Positions 33,799 through 44,785 of a DNA stretch of 64,000 nucleotides are shown here, one piece after another. Within the stretch, counting starts at the first letter, position 1, and each line of letters starts with the position of its first letter. The stretch covers positions 212,797-276,796 of the forward strand of contig MNCI01028846.1 of assembly GCA_015680685.1 (NCBI GenBank), given 5' to 3'. Both the position numbers and the translations under genes were made by a program. This stretch comes from Gnetum montanum (Eukaryota; Streptophyta; Gnetopsida; Gnetales; Gnetaceae). A model generated the notes under the pieces. It searched no databases, had not been told where the DNA came from, and worked only from the letters and a program-made list of their open reading frames with translations.

Positions 33799-34160
33799 GT
33801 AGTTAGAAGTTGGTTCTATAGACAAATAATTATGGGGAAAATAGAACTAGAATTGCCAAAATAAGAGTAAAGTGATGTGTCAAGAGATTATAACAATTTG
33901 TAAAATAGAGGATAGTTTTATATGATAGTTATATGGAATAGTTAATTAATTGGATACTATATATGGAGGTAGAAGTGTAAGGGGTAAGAACATGGGCTGA
34001 TGTATTGTTGAGTACAAGAAAGCAGAAAGATCAAAAAACAACAAAAGGATAAAATAAAACCATGGAGCAAGTTCGTGAGTAGATGAAGCTTCTAAAGATA
34101 ATCTTAGAAAGAATGTTGAAGTCTTCTATGATGTTGACAGATTAGAAGATTGATGCTTAA
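33799..34160 (+). other. Copia-3 leader, possibly start of gag
   Basis: About 360 bp between the primer site and the LTR of element B. One frame near 33815-33870 (LWGKIELELP) is compatible with a copia gag start but is broken at once. The 5 bp before element B are CTTAA. Confidence 0.35.
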
Positions 34161-35034
34161 TGATGAGTGGCGAGATACCCCTACACTCAACCATACGAAT
34201 ACGATCGTAGCACAAGCGATCTGGTCGAACTTCGTAGACTAAGTGCCTACACGCCTCATGGAACACTTAGGGTTAATCATTCGTTGTCTTCCCAGACTTC
34301 CTTGTAGTTGTCACAGTGTATGGTTAAGTAAGTCTAAGGTATATGATTTTTATGTCTTTTTATGTTTTATCTCCTATGCTAACAAGGTGAAGGGTAGAAA
34401 GACTAATTTACTAACTTTAACTAATGAACTAAGTCTAAATTAACCTAGCATCAGCATCTGTTCCCACTTACCGTACACACCTTGAACCGATGCAACCTTG
34501 GCTACCAAACGCTAATCGTTGCTGGGATCACCAAGTGTAACGCACGTGCTCGAAGTGGTCGTACTGAGGCACTTAACTAGGAGAGAAGGGTTGAGAGATT
34601 TAATAACTAATAAAGCATGTAAATGAAAAATAATAAATAACAGTAAATAAAATCCTAATTATCCTATTCCATGCACTGCAAGGTTTATCCAAGAAGCTCG
34701 TCTTTATTATTGTACACAAACTTGTGTTCAGGTACAATGTTTGCTCGAATAAAGATTCGTTCACTCTAGAGTTCCTACTATGGGCATATGGAAATTAATC
34801 TATCTTTGGAATGGAAAAACTGCCAGAGTTTCCCTATGGTCTAGGCCTAGAATGAGGAAACAAGGGAGAGCTACCTCTTATTTATAGATATGATGGCGCA
34901 CCGCGATATCGCGTACACGATATCGCAGGGGATGATGCAATATCGTGTATGTGATATCATGTGGGATGTGATATCGTGATGGCCGGGATATCACGTACGC
35001 GATATCGTGGCCCATGCGATATCGCATTCCATCA
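34161..35034 (-). repeat. Element B 3' LTR (874 bp)
   Basis: Plus-strand ends TGATGAGTGG and TTCCATCA, then the polypurine tract (35035-35048, minus strand AGTCATGGGGGTA). TATA-like CTATAAATAAGAGG lies at 34874-34887 (minus). The palindrome array at 34900-35030 is upstream of it. Confidence 0.88.
34895..35030. repeat. GATATC palindrome array in element B LTR
   Basis: Eight or nine copies of GCGATATCGC or CpG-decayed forms (GCAATATCGT, GTGATATCAT, GGGATATCAC), several joined by GTAC. The array lies directly upstream of the TATA-like box on the minus strand. Confidence 0.85.
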
Positions 35035-35209
35035 TACCCCCATGACTAAATGAAAACTCGTCCTTGAGTTCCTTACAATAATATCGGGAAGGTATGGGAT
35101 TATTGACTCAAATGGAACTAACGGGATGACATGTGAACGGATCATCATTACAAGACACAACAAAATTGGTGTTCATGACAACAAGAGTGAGCACCTTATT
35201 ACATTGACA

Positions 35210-35437
35210 TCAGGCCTCATTTGGTAGCTGAGAAAGAGAAGAGAAGAGAGAAGAGAGAAGAAGTCTTGCTGCTGCCAATGCCAAGATTGTGCCTTTCGTT
35301 GTCCATCCGTAAGTGCGCCATCGATCTTGCTCCTTGCATAGCTGCTTTAGCATCGCTCCATTCCAAGTGCTCCCTCCAGATCCGGTCCATTGTTGCATGA
35401 TTGCCATCTACACACACAACACAGTCTTATAATAGCA
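35210..35437 (-). pseudogene. Element B short 3' ORF with acceptor-like signal
   Basis: The ATG at 35405-35407 follows GTGTGTAG directly, and TGCTATT (35437-35431) lies 24 bases before the ATG. The ORF is 65 codons (MAIMQQWTGSGG start) and then runs into simple CT-rich sequence. It replaces the 930-codon ORF of element A, so most of that ORF has been deleted. No domain is seen. Confidence 0.5.
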
Positions 35438-36860
35438 AGGGTAATTGAATCATCATGTAATTGATACCTTGCTTCAGTAAAAAGTCCATTGGCTGGGTTG
35501 TGGTATGGCTGATTACAGATCTGGAGATATATTAATGATGACTATTGAAGGTGTAGGGGCTAGGAGAAAATCAAAAAAATTGGGCCCCGTACCCCCATGA
35601 CTAATCGCAAACCTTCGGTAGTAAGAGAATGGAAAAGGAAAAAGGAATAAGAAAGAGGAAGAAAAAGAGACAACGGTAACGTCCATAAAGTGGATGTCAA
35701 GATGGAAATGAACAAAACAAAATGGATTGCAAAAAATGTTAAGGGAAAGAATTTAACGGATGCACCAAATAGGAATGCCACTGGGTCCTCCCCAAAGTAG
35801 GCTCATGCCCTTAATGCCCTGAGAAACCCACATTCAAAGAGTCCGTAGGCTCTGGGAATGTCCTTTGGAACGAGAGTTAAAGACTTAACCGTAAGAATTT
35901 ACCAAAAAGAAAACAATGTATCTACCAAAATATACACTAATGATACAATCGGCAATGAGGTAAACAATGGAGAGAAGGGTGAAGAGAAGAGAATGGAATG
36001 GAATCCCAAGAACAAGGTGGTGTATAGCCCCTTGTGGATTTCGTGATTAATGTGACTTGGTAAATCTCATTCCAACTCCGGCCTCAAACAAACCACATCT
36101 AGTGACTTCGCATCAATGCATTTGGCCAATCCACCCTCTTGAAGTAACAAGAATGCACCTCTAAAGAGCCACCACCATTCCAACGAAACACATGAGGAAA
36201 GAATGGGAAGCGAGAAGGGCCTTAGTTAGAGGGAACATTTTTATTTTTGTTCCATAACCAGTGCTTGTAGCCCAAAGGATTATTTTGTCTAAGGGGTGTG
36301 CTTTGAATTCTCACTTTGTTTTTTTTTTGTTTTATGTTTTTATGCGTGAGAACCACACCATGCAAAGACTTCTTATTTTTATTGGCTCAGCTTCCGATAA
36401 CTGGGTGACATCGGAATGGTAAGAGAACCCAAGAAGAAAACATCCAAGCACCCAAGAGAATGGCCAACACAAATGCATCAAGTTCCCTTGAAGTCACACC
36501 CTTTTCAATCCTTGAGTTCTTCCTTAGTTTGAGAAGTATCCAGTTACCGATTCGTTAGAGTTCTTATTAGAAAAGGACTGTACATTTCCAAGCCAAGAGA
36601 GACCATAGAACTTGTGGATGAATGGATGAAGTGGACTCATTGCCTGCCATATCAAAAGAACATACCTTAGTATCAACATTGTAACTTAAAGGTAAAAACC
36701 AAACATTAGCAATCAAATAGAAAAATAGTTCATACCATCATGAAGAACACTTATTGGGTGACAAACTTACAGGATGGATAACACACACACAAACACACAC
36801 AAAAAATGGAAAAGTATAACGATGTTCTAAAATAAAAATAAGAAAAGTTAAAGAAATTTG
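35438..36860 (-). other. Non-coding tail of element B
   Basis: Matches the tail of element C (about 42976-44393) in inverted orientation, for example 35858-36046 against 43761-43949. It carries the boxes CCTCCCCAAAGTAGG (near 35789), AATTCAAAGCACACC (minus, near 36310) and CCCTTGAAGTCACACCC (near 36484). The apparent 62-residue ORF in both copies is in DNA also conserved in D and E without an open frame, so it is not taken as a gene. Confidence 0.65.
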
Positions 36861-37056
36861 CAGAACAAAAACATGTAGAACAAAAACTTGTAAAACAAAA
36901 ATGTGTAAGAAAAAAACTTGTAAAAAAAAATGTGTAAAACAAAAATGTGCAAAACAAAAATGTGTAAGAAAAAAAATTGTAAAACAAAAACGTGTAAAAC
37001 AAAAACATGTAAAAAAAAACTTGTAAAACAAAAATGTGTAAAACAAAAACTTAAAA
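36861..37056. repeat. 15-bp A-rich microrepeat in element B
   Basis: Repeats of TGTAAAACAAAAACG with small changes, roughly 13 units. The same motif in reverse lies in element C at 42865-42975. Confidence 0.75.
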
Positions 37057-39240
37057 AGAACTAAGGCCCTCCAATGGTATTAAATTAACTCTAGAACCTG
37101 AGTCAAGAATAGCCTTATGTGGTTTGGTTCCTGACGATTTATAGATAGATTAAGGGGCTTCTAGGATCAGAGAGTTTCTTGGGAAGGTGGCCTACCTTGA
37201 TCCAGTTGGTTACGGTATGTGTTAACATAACTGTATGCGTATAGCTCTGTTGTTGGACTGAAGGGTTCCCCGAAGTCTTGGATGGTGGAGGAGTGTGCAC
37301 AGACTCAACCGCTTGTTGTTGTGAGAGCTTGTCTGGGCTTTTGGTTTTAAAGAAAGGTCTTCTTTTCTTGCAGTTGTTAGAACCAATAGCAGGTTGAATG
37401 TTTACAGCTCTCACAGCATTATGTTGCTGCACTTGAGTGGGGAGTTCCCCTTGCCTTGTTGGAGAAGGTTGTATAGGTACTATAGGTGGAAGAGGTGCAG
37501 ATGGATTTGGAGGATGGTGTGGGTATGGAGTGTCTCCTCGAGGAGAAGGAGTCCTTCTAAAGTACTCCCGAATTTGGCAGCGACGATGGGGAGTTGTGTG
37601 ACTCATAGAGTCACTTGGAGAAACCGGTTGCTGCACATAATATCCATATGGGTCTGGTTGCCGGTAAAGGTACTGTTGTCTCGGCGGTGGCATCCCTCAT
37701 GACTGTGGGTATTGCCACTACTAATGTTGTCCGATGGGTTGTGGTGGAGTTCCAATTGGATAGTATGTTAACGGTTGGTGGAACTGCCTTGGGTTACCTT
37801 GGGGATAAGGTAACCTTTGGGGTGTTTGCCGTTGGTTAAGTCTCGGGTTGAGTGCATACACCCTAGACTCCTATAGATGTGAGATGATTGGACAACATCC
37901 CTTAGGATGGTCATATTGGTAGATCTTACATCCATTGTCATCGTCTGTGTCTGAGTCCACAACCTCATCGGAGATAGTAATTTTCCCCTTACCCTTGTTA
38001 TGTGTAGGGCTTGTATTTCACCTATTTTTCTTACCTTTGTCACTATTTCGTTCCTCCTTAGACTCCTCTACGATTTTCAAGACAATTTCAAGTCTAAAGT
38101 TTAAGGAATCCCACAGTTGATCCACCTTAGCCGATACTTTTGTTATTAGATTTTGAATCAACAAGGTTTTTTTGTTCACCAACTTTTCGAGTGGTGACTC
38201 ATCCTCCTCATCACAAAATCTTACTCCCTTATTTCGAAGGAATGGATCATGATTATATTCTTCCACACTCTCTCTTTTTCATAGCTCCCCTTCTTATTTG
38301 GCTACTTGCTCCAACAAGCGATGTATTTTATGGGCTCTAAGTTCTGATAGTCTCTCTTGGGCATATCTCATCTACGATGTGGTGAAGTTGATCCCGTTGT
38401 GCATAACCATGGCCTGGGCAACGATGTAACAATGCGTAGTAGCAATCCATGGCAGCATCTAAGGGTTCATGAGTATCTTGCTTCCATCCTTGGATCTGCT
38501 TACGCAAATTAGACACTCTGGAGTACGTCTGATATTTATCGTTGAAGAGTTATAACATCGTACTCCACCTCCTGATAGTTTCTAGCTCTAAGGACCAATA
38601 CCAACTCTCTGCTTCCTTAATGAGTATCCTGGGAAACAACTTTAGATTCTTCCACTCATTTTCTATGTTTTGCAAGGCACAAGCATCATGGAATGCCTGT
38701 AAATGATGTTGTGGATCGGTGTTGTATCCCCCTTCAAAGCATGGGATATCATTCATGTCTAAGTGCTTGATCCAACTGTCTCTTTGATGCCTTGTCAAAA
38801 TTCTTACTACCTCCATTATATCAAGCATACTTCGGGTTTCAAGTAGGGGCTCGTCATGATCATCTCTTTCATGACACCTGTGATGTCTTCATTGTTCCCT
38901 ACGTTCCCTTCATTCATGCCCTTGTCCTCTCTCTCAAATCTCTCATCGAGATCTCTCATTTTGCCTACCTCTATCCTCACCGTTATGCTCATGATGATTG
39001 CGCCCAGATGTGGAAGGAGAGGATGAGTGATGAGATGAAGGAGAAAAGGAAGGAGAACCATCACCATGACAATGTTTCTTGCCTTCTCTTCGGCTGCTAT
39101 GGCCCCGATCGTGATGATGATCTAAGTGTCCATCCTTATCATGAGTTGTTGTTCCCTCTGTGAACAGTTGGTGTTCACAGGGATCAGAACCAGTGTTGTG
39201 TATCGTTGAGCGTAAGTTCTGATACCCCACCTCCTCACCA
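37057..39240 (-). pseudogene. Element B gag and protease stub
   Basis: Reading down from 39240: NDGEEVGYQNLRS, an Arg/His/Ser-rich stretch, a capsid block (38828-38550, FEGGYNTDPQHHLQAFHDAC), a coiled Glu-rich part, and the knuckle near 37915 (GCKIYQYDHPKGCC, where the second Cys of CX2CX3HX4C is Tyr). A Pro-rich C-terminus ends at 37139. The protease begins AILDSGSRVNLI near 37105-37070, then the frame jumps straight into the non-coding tail, so the deletion removed the rest of protease and all of RT-integrase. Stops and frameshifts are frequent. Confidence 0.75.
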
Positions 39241-39362
39241 TCGTTAATTAACCCCAAGTGTTCCAAGGGGCGTGTAGGCATTTAGTCTGTGGAGTTCGAT
39301 CGGATTACGCGTGCTACGCTCGTTTCGTATGGTTGAGTGTAGGGGTATCTCACCACTCATCA
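39241..39362 (+). repeat. Element C 5' LTR remnant (122 bp)
   Basis: Matches the last 125 bp or so of the 3' LTR (45727-45851), ending CCACTCATCA. It starts in mid-LTR at the break with element B gag, where AAC/AAT microhomology is possible. Confidence 0.85.
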
Positions 39363-39363
39363 T

Positions 39364-39381
39364 TGGCACCATTGCTGAGGA
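39364..39381 (+). other. Element C primer binding site (tRNA-Asp type)
   Basis: TGGCACCATTGCTGAGGA, one base after the LTR; tRNA-Asp complement TGGCGCCGTTGCCGGGGA with transitions. Confidence 0.8.
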
Positions 39382-39505
39382 CTAAGTGTTTGTGCGCTGA
39401 ATAGAACATAAAGGATATCACTCACATCGTTGGGAGCCTAAACGAACCTTTGGGTTAATTAATTAAACAAGAATTTTATAGCAGTGAATTAGCACACCGA
39501 TAATA

Positions 39506-42005
39506 ATGTCTTCTTCTCATAAGAGCAATTCACCACCTAAGGACCATACAAAGAACAGTTGGCAATCAGAAACACATAACTTAAATCCACTAGTGCCTCA
39601 AAAATATAGGGTGGAATATACTCATCTTGATGAGTATATTCCTAACTTTATTTTTATCCTCCATCAAGATGAGCAGATGCGATGAAGGGATTTGCAAGGT
39701 AACATTGTGTTACCTCCAGATCGGGTAGTCCCAAACATACTTCTCCGTGCCTTAGCACAAATTGGCATGACAGAGATATACATTGAATACATTGCAGAAA
39801 ATTTTGACGTGAGGGATTACCATCCCACACCTTTACAATGTATGAGGGACTTAAGGCAGGGAAGCCAACATACACTGTTGAAGGGCAAAGAGGTCCCACA
39901 TGTTCTTAGCGAAATAGGAGATGAGGAACTCCTTATAATGGGTTCTCTAACAAACAATGTTCCCCCTCCGAATGATGATGAGGAGGTAAGGCATCAGAAC
40001 CTACGATTAATGATACATAGCACTGGTTCTGATCCCTGTGAACGCCAGCTGTTCACGGAAGGAACAACAACTCATGCTAAGGACAAGTACTTAGATCGTC
40101 ATAACGATCGGGGCGAAGCCATAGAAGAGAAGGTAGGAAACATCGCCACGACGATGGTTCTCCTTCTTCTTCCCCTTCTTCACATCACTCACCCTCTCCT
40201 TCCACCTCTGGGCGCAATCATGAAGAGCGTAACGGAGAGGATAAAAGTAAGAAAATTGAGAGACCTCGACGAGAGAGTCGAGAGAAAGGACAAGGGCAAG
40301 GACATAGGGAGAGTAGGGAACAACGAAGACATCATAGGCGTCATGAAAGAGATGATCATGATGAGCCCCTACTCACAACCTGAAGTATGCTTGACATAAC
40401 AGAGGCTGTTAGAATTCCCACAAGGCATTTAAAAGACAGTCAGATCAAGCGTTTAGACATGAACAACATCCCACAATTTGAAGGGGGATACAATGTAGAT
40501 TTGCAAAATCATTTACAGGCATTCCACGATGCCTGTGCCTTGCAAAATATAGAAAATAAGTGGCAAAAGCTTAAGTTGTTTCCAAAGACACTCACCAAAG
40601 AAGTAAAGAGTTGGTATCAGTCCTTAGAACCGAAAACCATCATGAGGTGGAGTACGATGTTAGAAATCTTCAACGATAAGTATCAAACATACTCCCGAGT
40701 GTCCAATTTGCGTAAGCAGATCCAAGGCTAGAAGCAAGGTACACATGAACCCTTGGATGCTACCATGGCCCACTACTACACATTGTTACATCGTTGCCCG
40801 TGCCATGGACACGCTCAGCGGGATCAACTTCGCCACATCGTGGATGGGCTAAGGCATGAAACTAGAAGAACCCTTGGGACTTATGCCTAAGGGAGACTCT
40901 CACAACTTAGAGCCCATGAAGTACATCGCTTGTTGGAACAAGTAGCACAAGAAGAAGGTGAGCTACGTAAAAGGGAAAGTGCGAAAGAATACAATCGTGA
41001 TCGCTCTCTTCGAAAGAAGGGAATGAAATTTTGCGATGAAGAGGATGAGTCACCAATTGAAGAGTTGGTGAACAGAAAGACCTTGCCACTTCAAAAGCTC
41101 ACAACAGAAATAGCGGCTACGGTAGACGACGTATGGAGTTCCTTAGACTCTAAAATTGAAACTGTCTTAAAAATTGTAGAAGAGTCTAAGGATGAAAAAT
41201 GTAGTGACAAAGGTAAAACAAAGTGGAGAGATTTAGGCCCTGCACATAACAAGGGTAAGGGGAAAATCACTAACTCTGATGTGGTTGTGGATTTAGACAT
41301 AGACGATGATGGTGGATGTGAGATTTGCCATTATGATCATCCCAAGGGATGTTGTCCAATCATCTCACATCTACAGGAGTCTGGGGTGTATGTGCTAAAT
41401 CCAAAACTCAACCAACAACAAACACCCCAAAGGTTACCTTATCCCCAAGGTAACCCAAGGCAGTTCCACCAACCATTAACGTATTATCTAAGTGAAACTC
41501 CACCACAACCCATCGGATAGCATCAGCAGTGGCAATACCCATAGTCATGGGGGATGCCATCACCGAAACATCAGTACCCTTACCAGCAACCTACCCTTAT
41601 GGATATTATGTGCAGCAGCTGATTTCTCCAAGTGACTCTATGAGTCACACAACTCCTCACCATCACTACCAGGTTCGGGAGTACTTTAGAAAGACTTCTT
41701 CTCCTCCAGGAAACACTCCATACCCACACCATCCTCCAACTCCATCCGCACCTCTTCCACAAGTAGTTCCCATAACACCTCTTGCTCCAACAATGCAAGG
41801 GGAACTTCCTCCTCAAGCAGAGCAACGTCACACTGCGAGAGCTATAAATATTCAACCTGCTACTGGTTTTGACAACTATAAAAAAAAAGATCCTTCTTTA
41901 GAACCCAAAGCCCAGACAAACTCTTGCAACAACAAGCGGTTGAGCCCATGTCCACGCCTCCACCATCTAACACTTCGGAGCACCGTTCAGTCCAACAGAG
42001 CTTAA
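39506..42005 (+). pseudogene. Element C gag
   Basis: The most readable gag of the family. Start ATG at 39506 (MSSSHKSNSPPKDH), 124 bp after the primer site, matching E (MASSCKHDSPS). Order: N-terminal domain (39506-39990), then an Arg/Ser/His/Glu-rich tract (about 40050-40375) reached through a frameshift near 40113. The capsid block covers 40387-40731 (FEGGYNVDLQNHLQAFHDAC, SWYQSLEP). A Glu-rich coiled part follows (40930-41250), then the knuckle CEICHYDHPKGCC near 41320 and a Pro/Gln/His/Tyr-rich tail. Stops at 40729 (TAG) and 40888 (TAA) face TGG at 53669 and CAA at 53827 in element E. Confidence 0.8.
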
Positions 42006-42019
42006 TGCATATGGTTATG

Positions 42020-42838
42020 TTAACGCATACCATAACCGACTAGATCAAGGTAGGCCACCTTCCCAGGAAACTAACTAATCCTGAAAGTCACTTAATCTAC
42101 CTTCAAGTCGCCGCAAATGAACCACATAAGGCTCTTCTTGACTCAGGTTCCAGAGTCAACCTAATTTCATGAGAGATGTATCACGCCTGGAACCTGCCCC
42201 AAGTTAAGAAGAGCAACATCCAACTAGAGCTGGTAGACTAGTCCATCACCATTCCCTTGGGATTGGTGGAGGACATTATTACCACTATGTGTGGTTGGTC
42301 TTACCCAGCCGATTTCCTGGTGATTGACGTCAATAACAATGAAGGGGACTTCCCAATTATAATGGGAAGGGCATGGCTTAGTACCGTAGACGCATGCCTT
42401 AGGATCTGCAAACTTTCCTTGGAAATCTCTAAGATAAATATTTATGGAAAGATCGAGAAGAGAAAAGTTCCACGCATCACATACAGTGATTCATCGGGTA
42501 ATGACATGGAGGAAGAGCCTCCATGTAACAGGTGTGCCCTTGAAACTTTGAAACAAAGATGCCTGTATGTAGCAACCACACCACCAGTAGTAGACACCCC
42601 GTGGTTGACAGCTACTCGAAAGAGCAAACAAATATGCATGGAACGAACTAAGAAGACAAACCATGCCAACAACGAAGGCATAGACACATTGGAATATAAG
42701 CATCACCAACTTCCACCCCTTAATCTAAGATCATCAATTGGGAGAAGTTGGACAGTTCTTAGAAATTCAAATAGGCACTCATTATTTTGGATCTCTCCCT
42801 TTCCACTCAGTCATGGAAGATATGGCCACCTATGCTAA
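42020..42838 (+). pseudogene. Element C aspartic protease and start of pol spacer
   Basis: Reads ALLDSGSRVNLIS near 42130-42165 with the D-S-G triad intact. MGLVEDIITTMCGWSYPADF and FPIIMGRAWLS follow, the second-half GRAWL block of gypsy proteases. About 100 residues of spacer follow (SKQICMER, matching SKICMEL of E upstream of RT), then the sequence drops into the tail near 42840. Two stops lie before GLVED. The catalytic triad is the best kept in the window, but no intact frame remains. Confidence 0.75.
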
Positions 42839-42864
42839 CCATATGGGGCCCTCAGTTCTTTTAA

Positions 42865-42975
42865 GTTTTTGTTTTACAAGTTTTTGTTTTACACGTTTTT
42901 TTTACAATTTTTTTGTTTTCCATGTTTTTGTTTTACAATGTTTTTATTTTACATGTTTTTTTTTACAACTTTCTT
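42865..42975. repeat. 15-bp T-rich microrepeat in element C
   Basis: Repeats of GTTTTTGTTTTACAA with variation; counterpart of the element B array. Confidence 0.7.
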
Positions 42976-44393
42976 TAACTTTTCTTATTTTTGTTTTGCA
43001 ACATCGTTATACTTTTCCAGTTTTTGTGTGTGATCCACCCTGTAAGTTTGTTATCCAATAAGTGTTCCGAATGATGGTATGAACTACTTTCATGTTGATT
43101 TCTAATGTTTGGTTTTTACCTTTAAGTTACAATGTTGATACTAAGGTATGTTCTTTTGATATGGCAAGCAATGAGATCATTTCATCCATCCATCCACAAG
43201 TTCTATGGTCTCTCTTGGCTTGGAAATGTACAGTCCCCTTCTAATAAGAACTTTAATGAATCGGTGACTGGGCACTTCTCAAACTAAGGACTCAAGGTTC
43301 GAAAAAGGTGTGACTTCAAGGGAACTTGATGCTTTTGTGTTGGTTGTTCTCTTGGGTGCTTGGATGTTTTCTTTTTGAGTTTTCTCGCCGTTCCAATGTT
43401 ACCCCCATTATCGGAAGTTGAGATAATAAAAATAAGAAGTCTTTGCATGGTGTGGTTCTTACGCATAAAAACACAAAACACAAAACACAAAAAAAAAAAA
43501 ACCAAGTGAGAATTCAAAGCACACCCCTTAGACAAAATAAACTTGGGCTACAAGCACTAGTTATGGAACCAAAAGTGTTCCCTCTAACTAAGGCCCTTCT
43601 CGCTTCCCATTCTCTCCTTTGTTTCATCGGAATGGTGGTGGCTCTTGGAGGAGGCATCCTTGTCACTCAGGTTTGTGGTTTAACCGGATGCATTGATGCG
43701 AAGTCACTGGATGTGGTTGGTTTGAGGCCAGAGTTGGAATGAGTTGCAAAGTCACATTAATCATGACATACATAAGGGGCTGTACACCACCTTGTTCTTG
43801 GGATTCCATTCCATTCTCTTCTCTCCATCCTTCTCTCCATTGTTCACCTCATTGCCTGTTGTATCATTAGTGTATATTTTGGTTGATGCATTGTTTTCTT
43901 TTTCGTAAATTCTTGTGGTTAAGACTTTAACTCTTGTTCCAATTGACATTCCCAGAGCCTACGGACTCTTTGAATGTGGGGTTGTCAGGGCATTAAGGGC
44001 ATGAGCCTGCTTTGGGTAGGACCCACTGACATTCCTATTTGGTGCACCAGTTAACTTTTTTTCCCTAACATTTTTGCAATTAATTTTATCTTGTTCATAT
44101 CCATCTTGACATCCACTTTATCAACGTCACCATTGTCTCTTTTTATTTATCTTTCTTACTCCTTTTCTTTCTCCATTCTAATGCTACCGGAGGTTCGTGC
44201 TTCGTCATGGGGGTACGGGGCCCGATTTTTTTGATTTTCTCCTAGGCCCAAATTTTTTGATTTTCTTCCTAACCTCTACACCTTCGGTAGTCATCATTAA
44301 TAAATTCCCAGATCCGCAATTAGCCATACCACAACCTAGCCAATGAACTTACATTGAAGCAAGGTATTAACTACATTGAAATTCATTTACCCT
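42976..44393 (+). other. Non-coding tail of element C
   Basis: Carries the family tail boxes: GGTGTGACTTCAAGGG near 43308, CATGGTGTGGTTCTTACG near 43446, AATTCAAAGCACACCCC near 43511, and GGGCATGAGCCTGCTTTGGG near 43998. A polypurine-like block GTCATGGGGGTACGG lies near 44203-44218. No protein is recognised. Confidence 0.6.
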
Positions 44394-44608
44394 TGCTAAT
44401 ATAAGATTACGTTGTGTGTGTAGATGGCGATCATACAATAACAGATTGGATCTGGAGCATACACTTGGAATGAAGCAGTGTTGGTAGCAGCTACGCAAGG
44501 AGCAAGATCGATGATGCGCTTACGGATGGACAGCGAAAGGTGCAATCTTGGCGTTGGCAGCAGCAACACTTCTTTCTCTCTCTCTTTCTCAGCTGCCAAC
44601 TAAGGCCT
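44394..44608 (+). pseudogene. Element C short 3' ORF with acceptor-like signal
   Basis: TGCTAAT (44394-44400), 23 bases, then ATG at 44424 directly after GTGTGTAG. The frame opens MAIIQ, meets a stop, continues QIGSGAYTWNEAV and ends near 44600 in CT repeats. It is homologous to the B copy in inverted orientation and is the internally deleted version of the long 3' ORF of A. Confidence 0.5.
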
Positions 44609-44770
44609 GATGTCATTGTAATATGGTGCTCACCCTTGTTTTCATGAACACCAGTTTTGTCAAGTCTTGTAATGATGATCCGTTTACATGTCATCCCATT
44701 AGTTCCATTCCCCTCAATAATCCCATACCTTCCCGATATGATTGTAAGGAACTCAAGGAAGAATTTTCAT

Positions 44771-44785
44771 TCAGTCATGGGGGTA
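44771..44785 (+). other. Element C polypurine tract
   Basis: CAGTCATGGGGGTA directly before the LTR start TGATGGGACGCG. Confidence 0.8.

Larger units (their letters stand above)
34161..39240 (-). mobile_element. Element B: non-autonomous Tat/Athila-like gypsy, 5' end lost
   Basis: Minus-strand order: gag (39240 to about 37139), protease stub, AC-rich microrepeats, conserved tail, a short 3' ORF with acceptor-like signal, polypurine tract, LTR (34161-35034). All of RT-RNase H-integrase is absent. At 39240 the gag breaks in mid-frame and joins the 5' LTR remnant of element C. B and C are inverted copies of each other over about 5 kb. Confidence 0.85.

Noticed and set aside
35858-36046. 62-residue ORF conserved between B and C (43761-43949)
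   Set aside because: B and C are recent inverted copies; the matching tail of D and E lacks the open frame, so similarity reflects descent and not protein function.
36738-37046. Phe/Cys-rich ORFs of 85-102 residues
   Set aside because: They come from the TGTAAAACAAAAACG microrepeat in non-coding tail DNA; all frames of such a repeat stay open by chance.
41543-41556. AGTCATGGGGG in element C gag as a polypurine tract
   Set aside because: It lies in the coding Pro/Tyr-rich gag end and encodes SWG; probably coincidence with the LTR-proximal tract.
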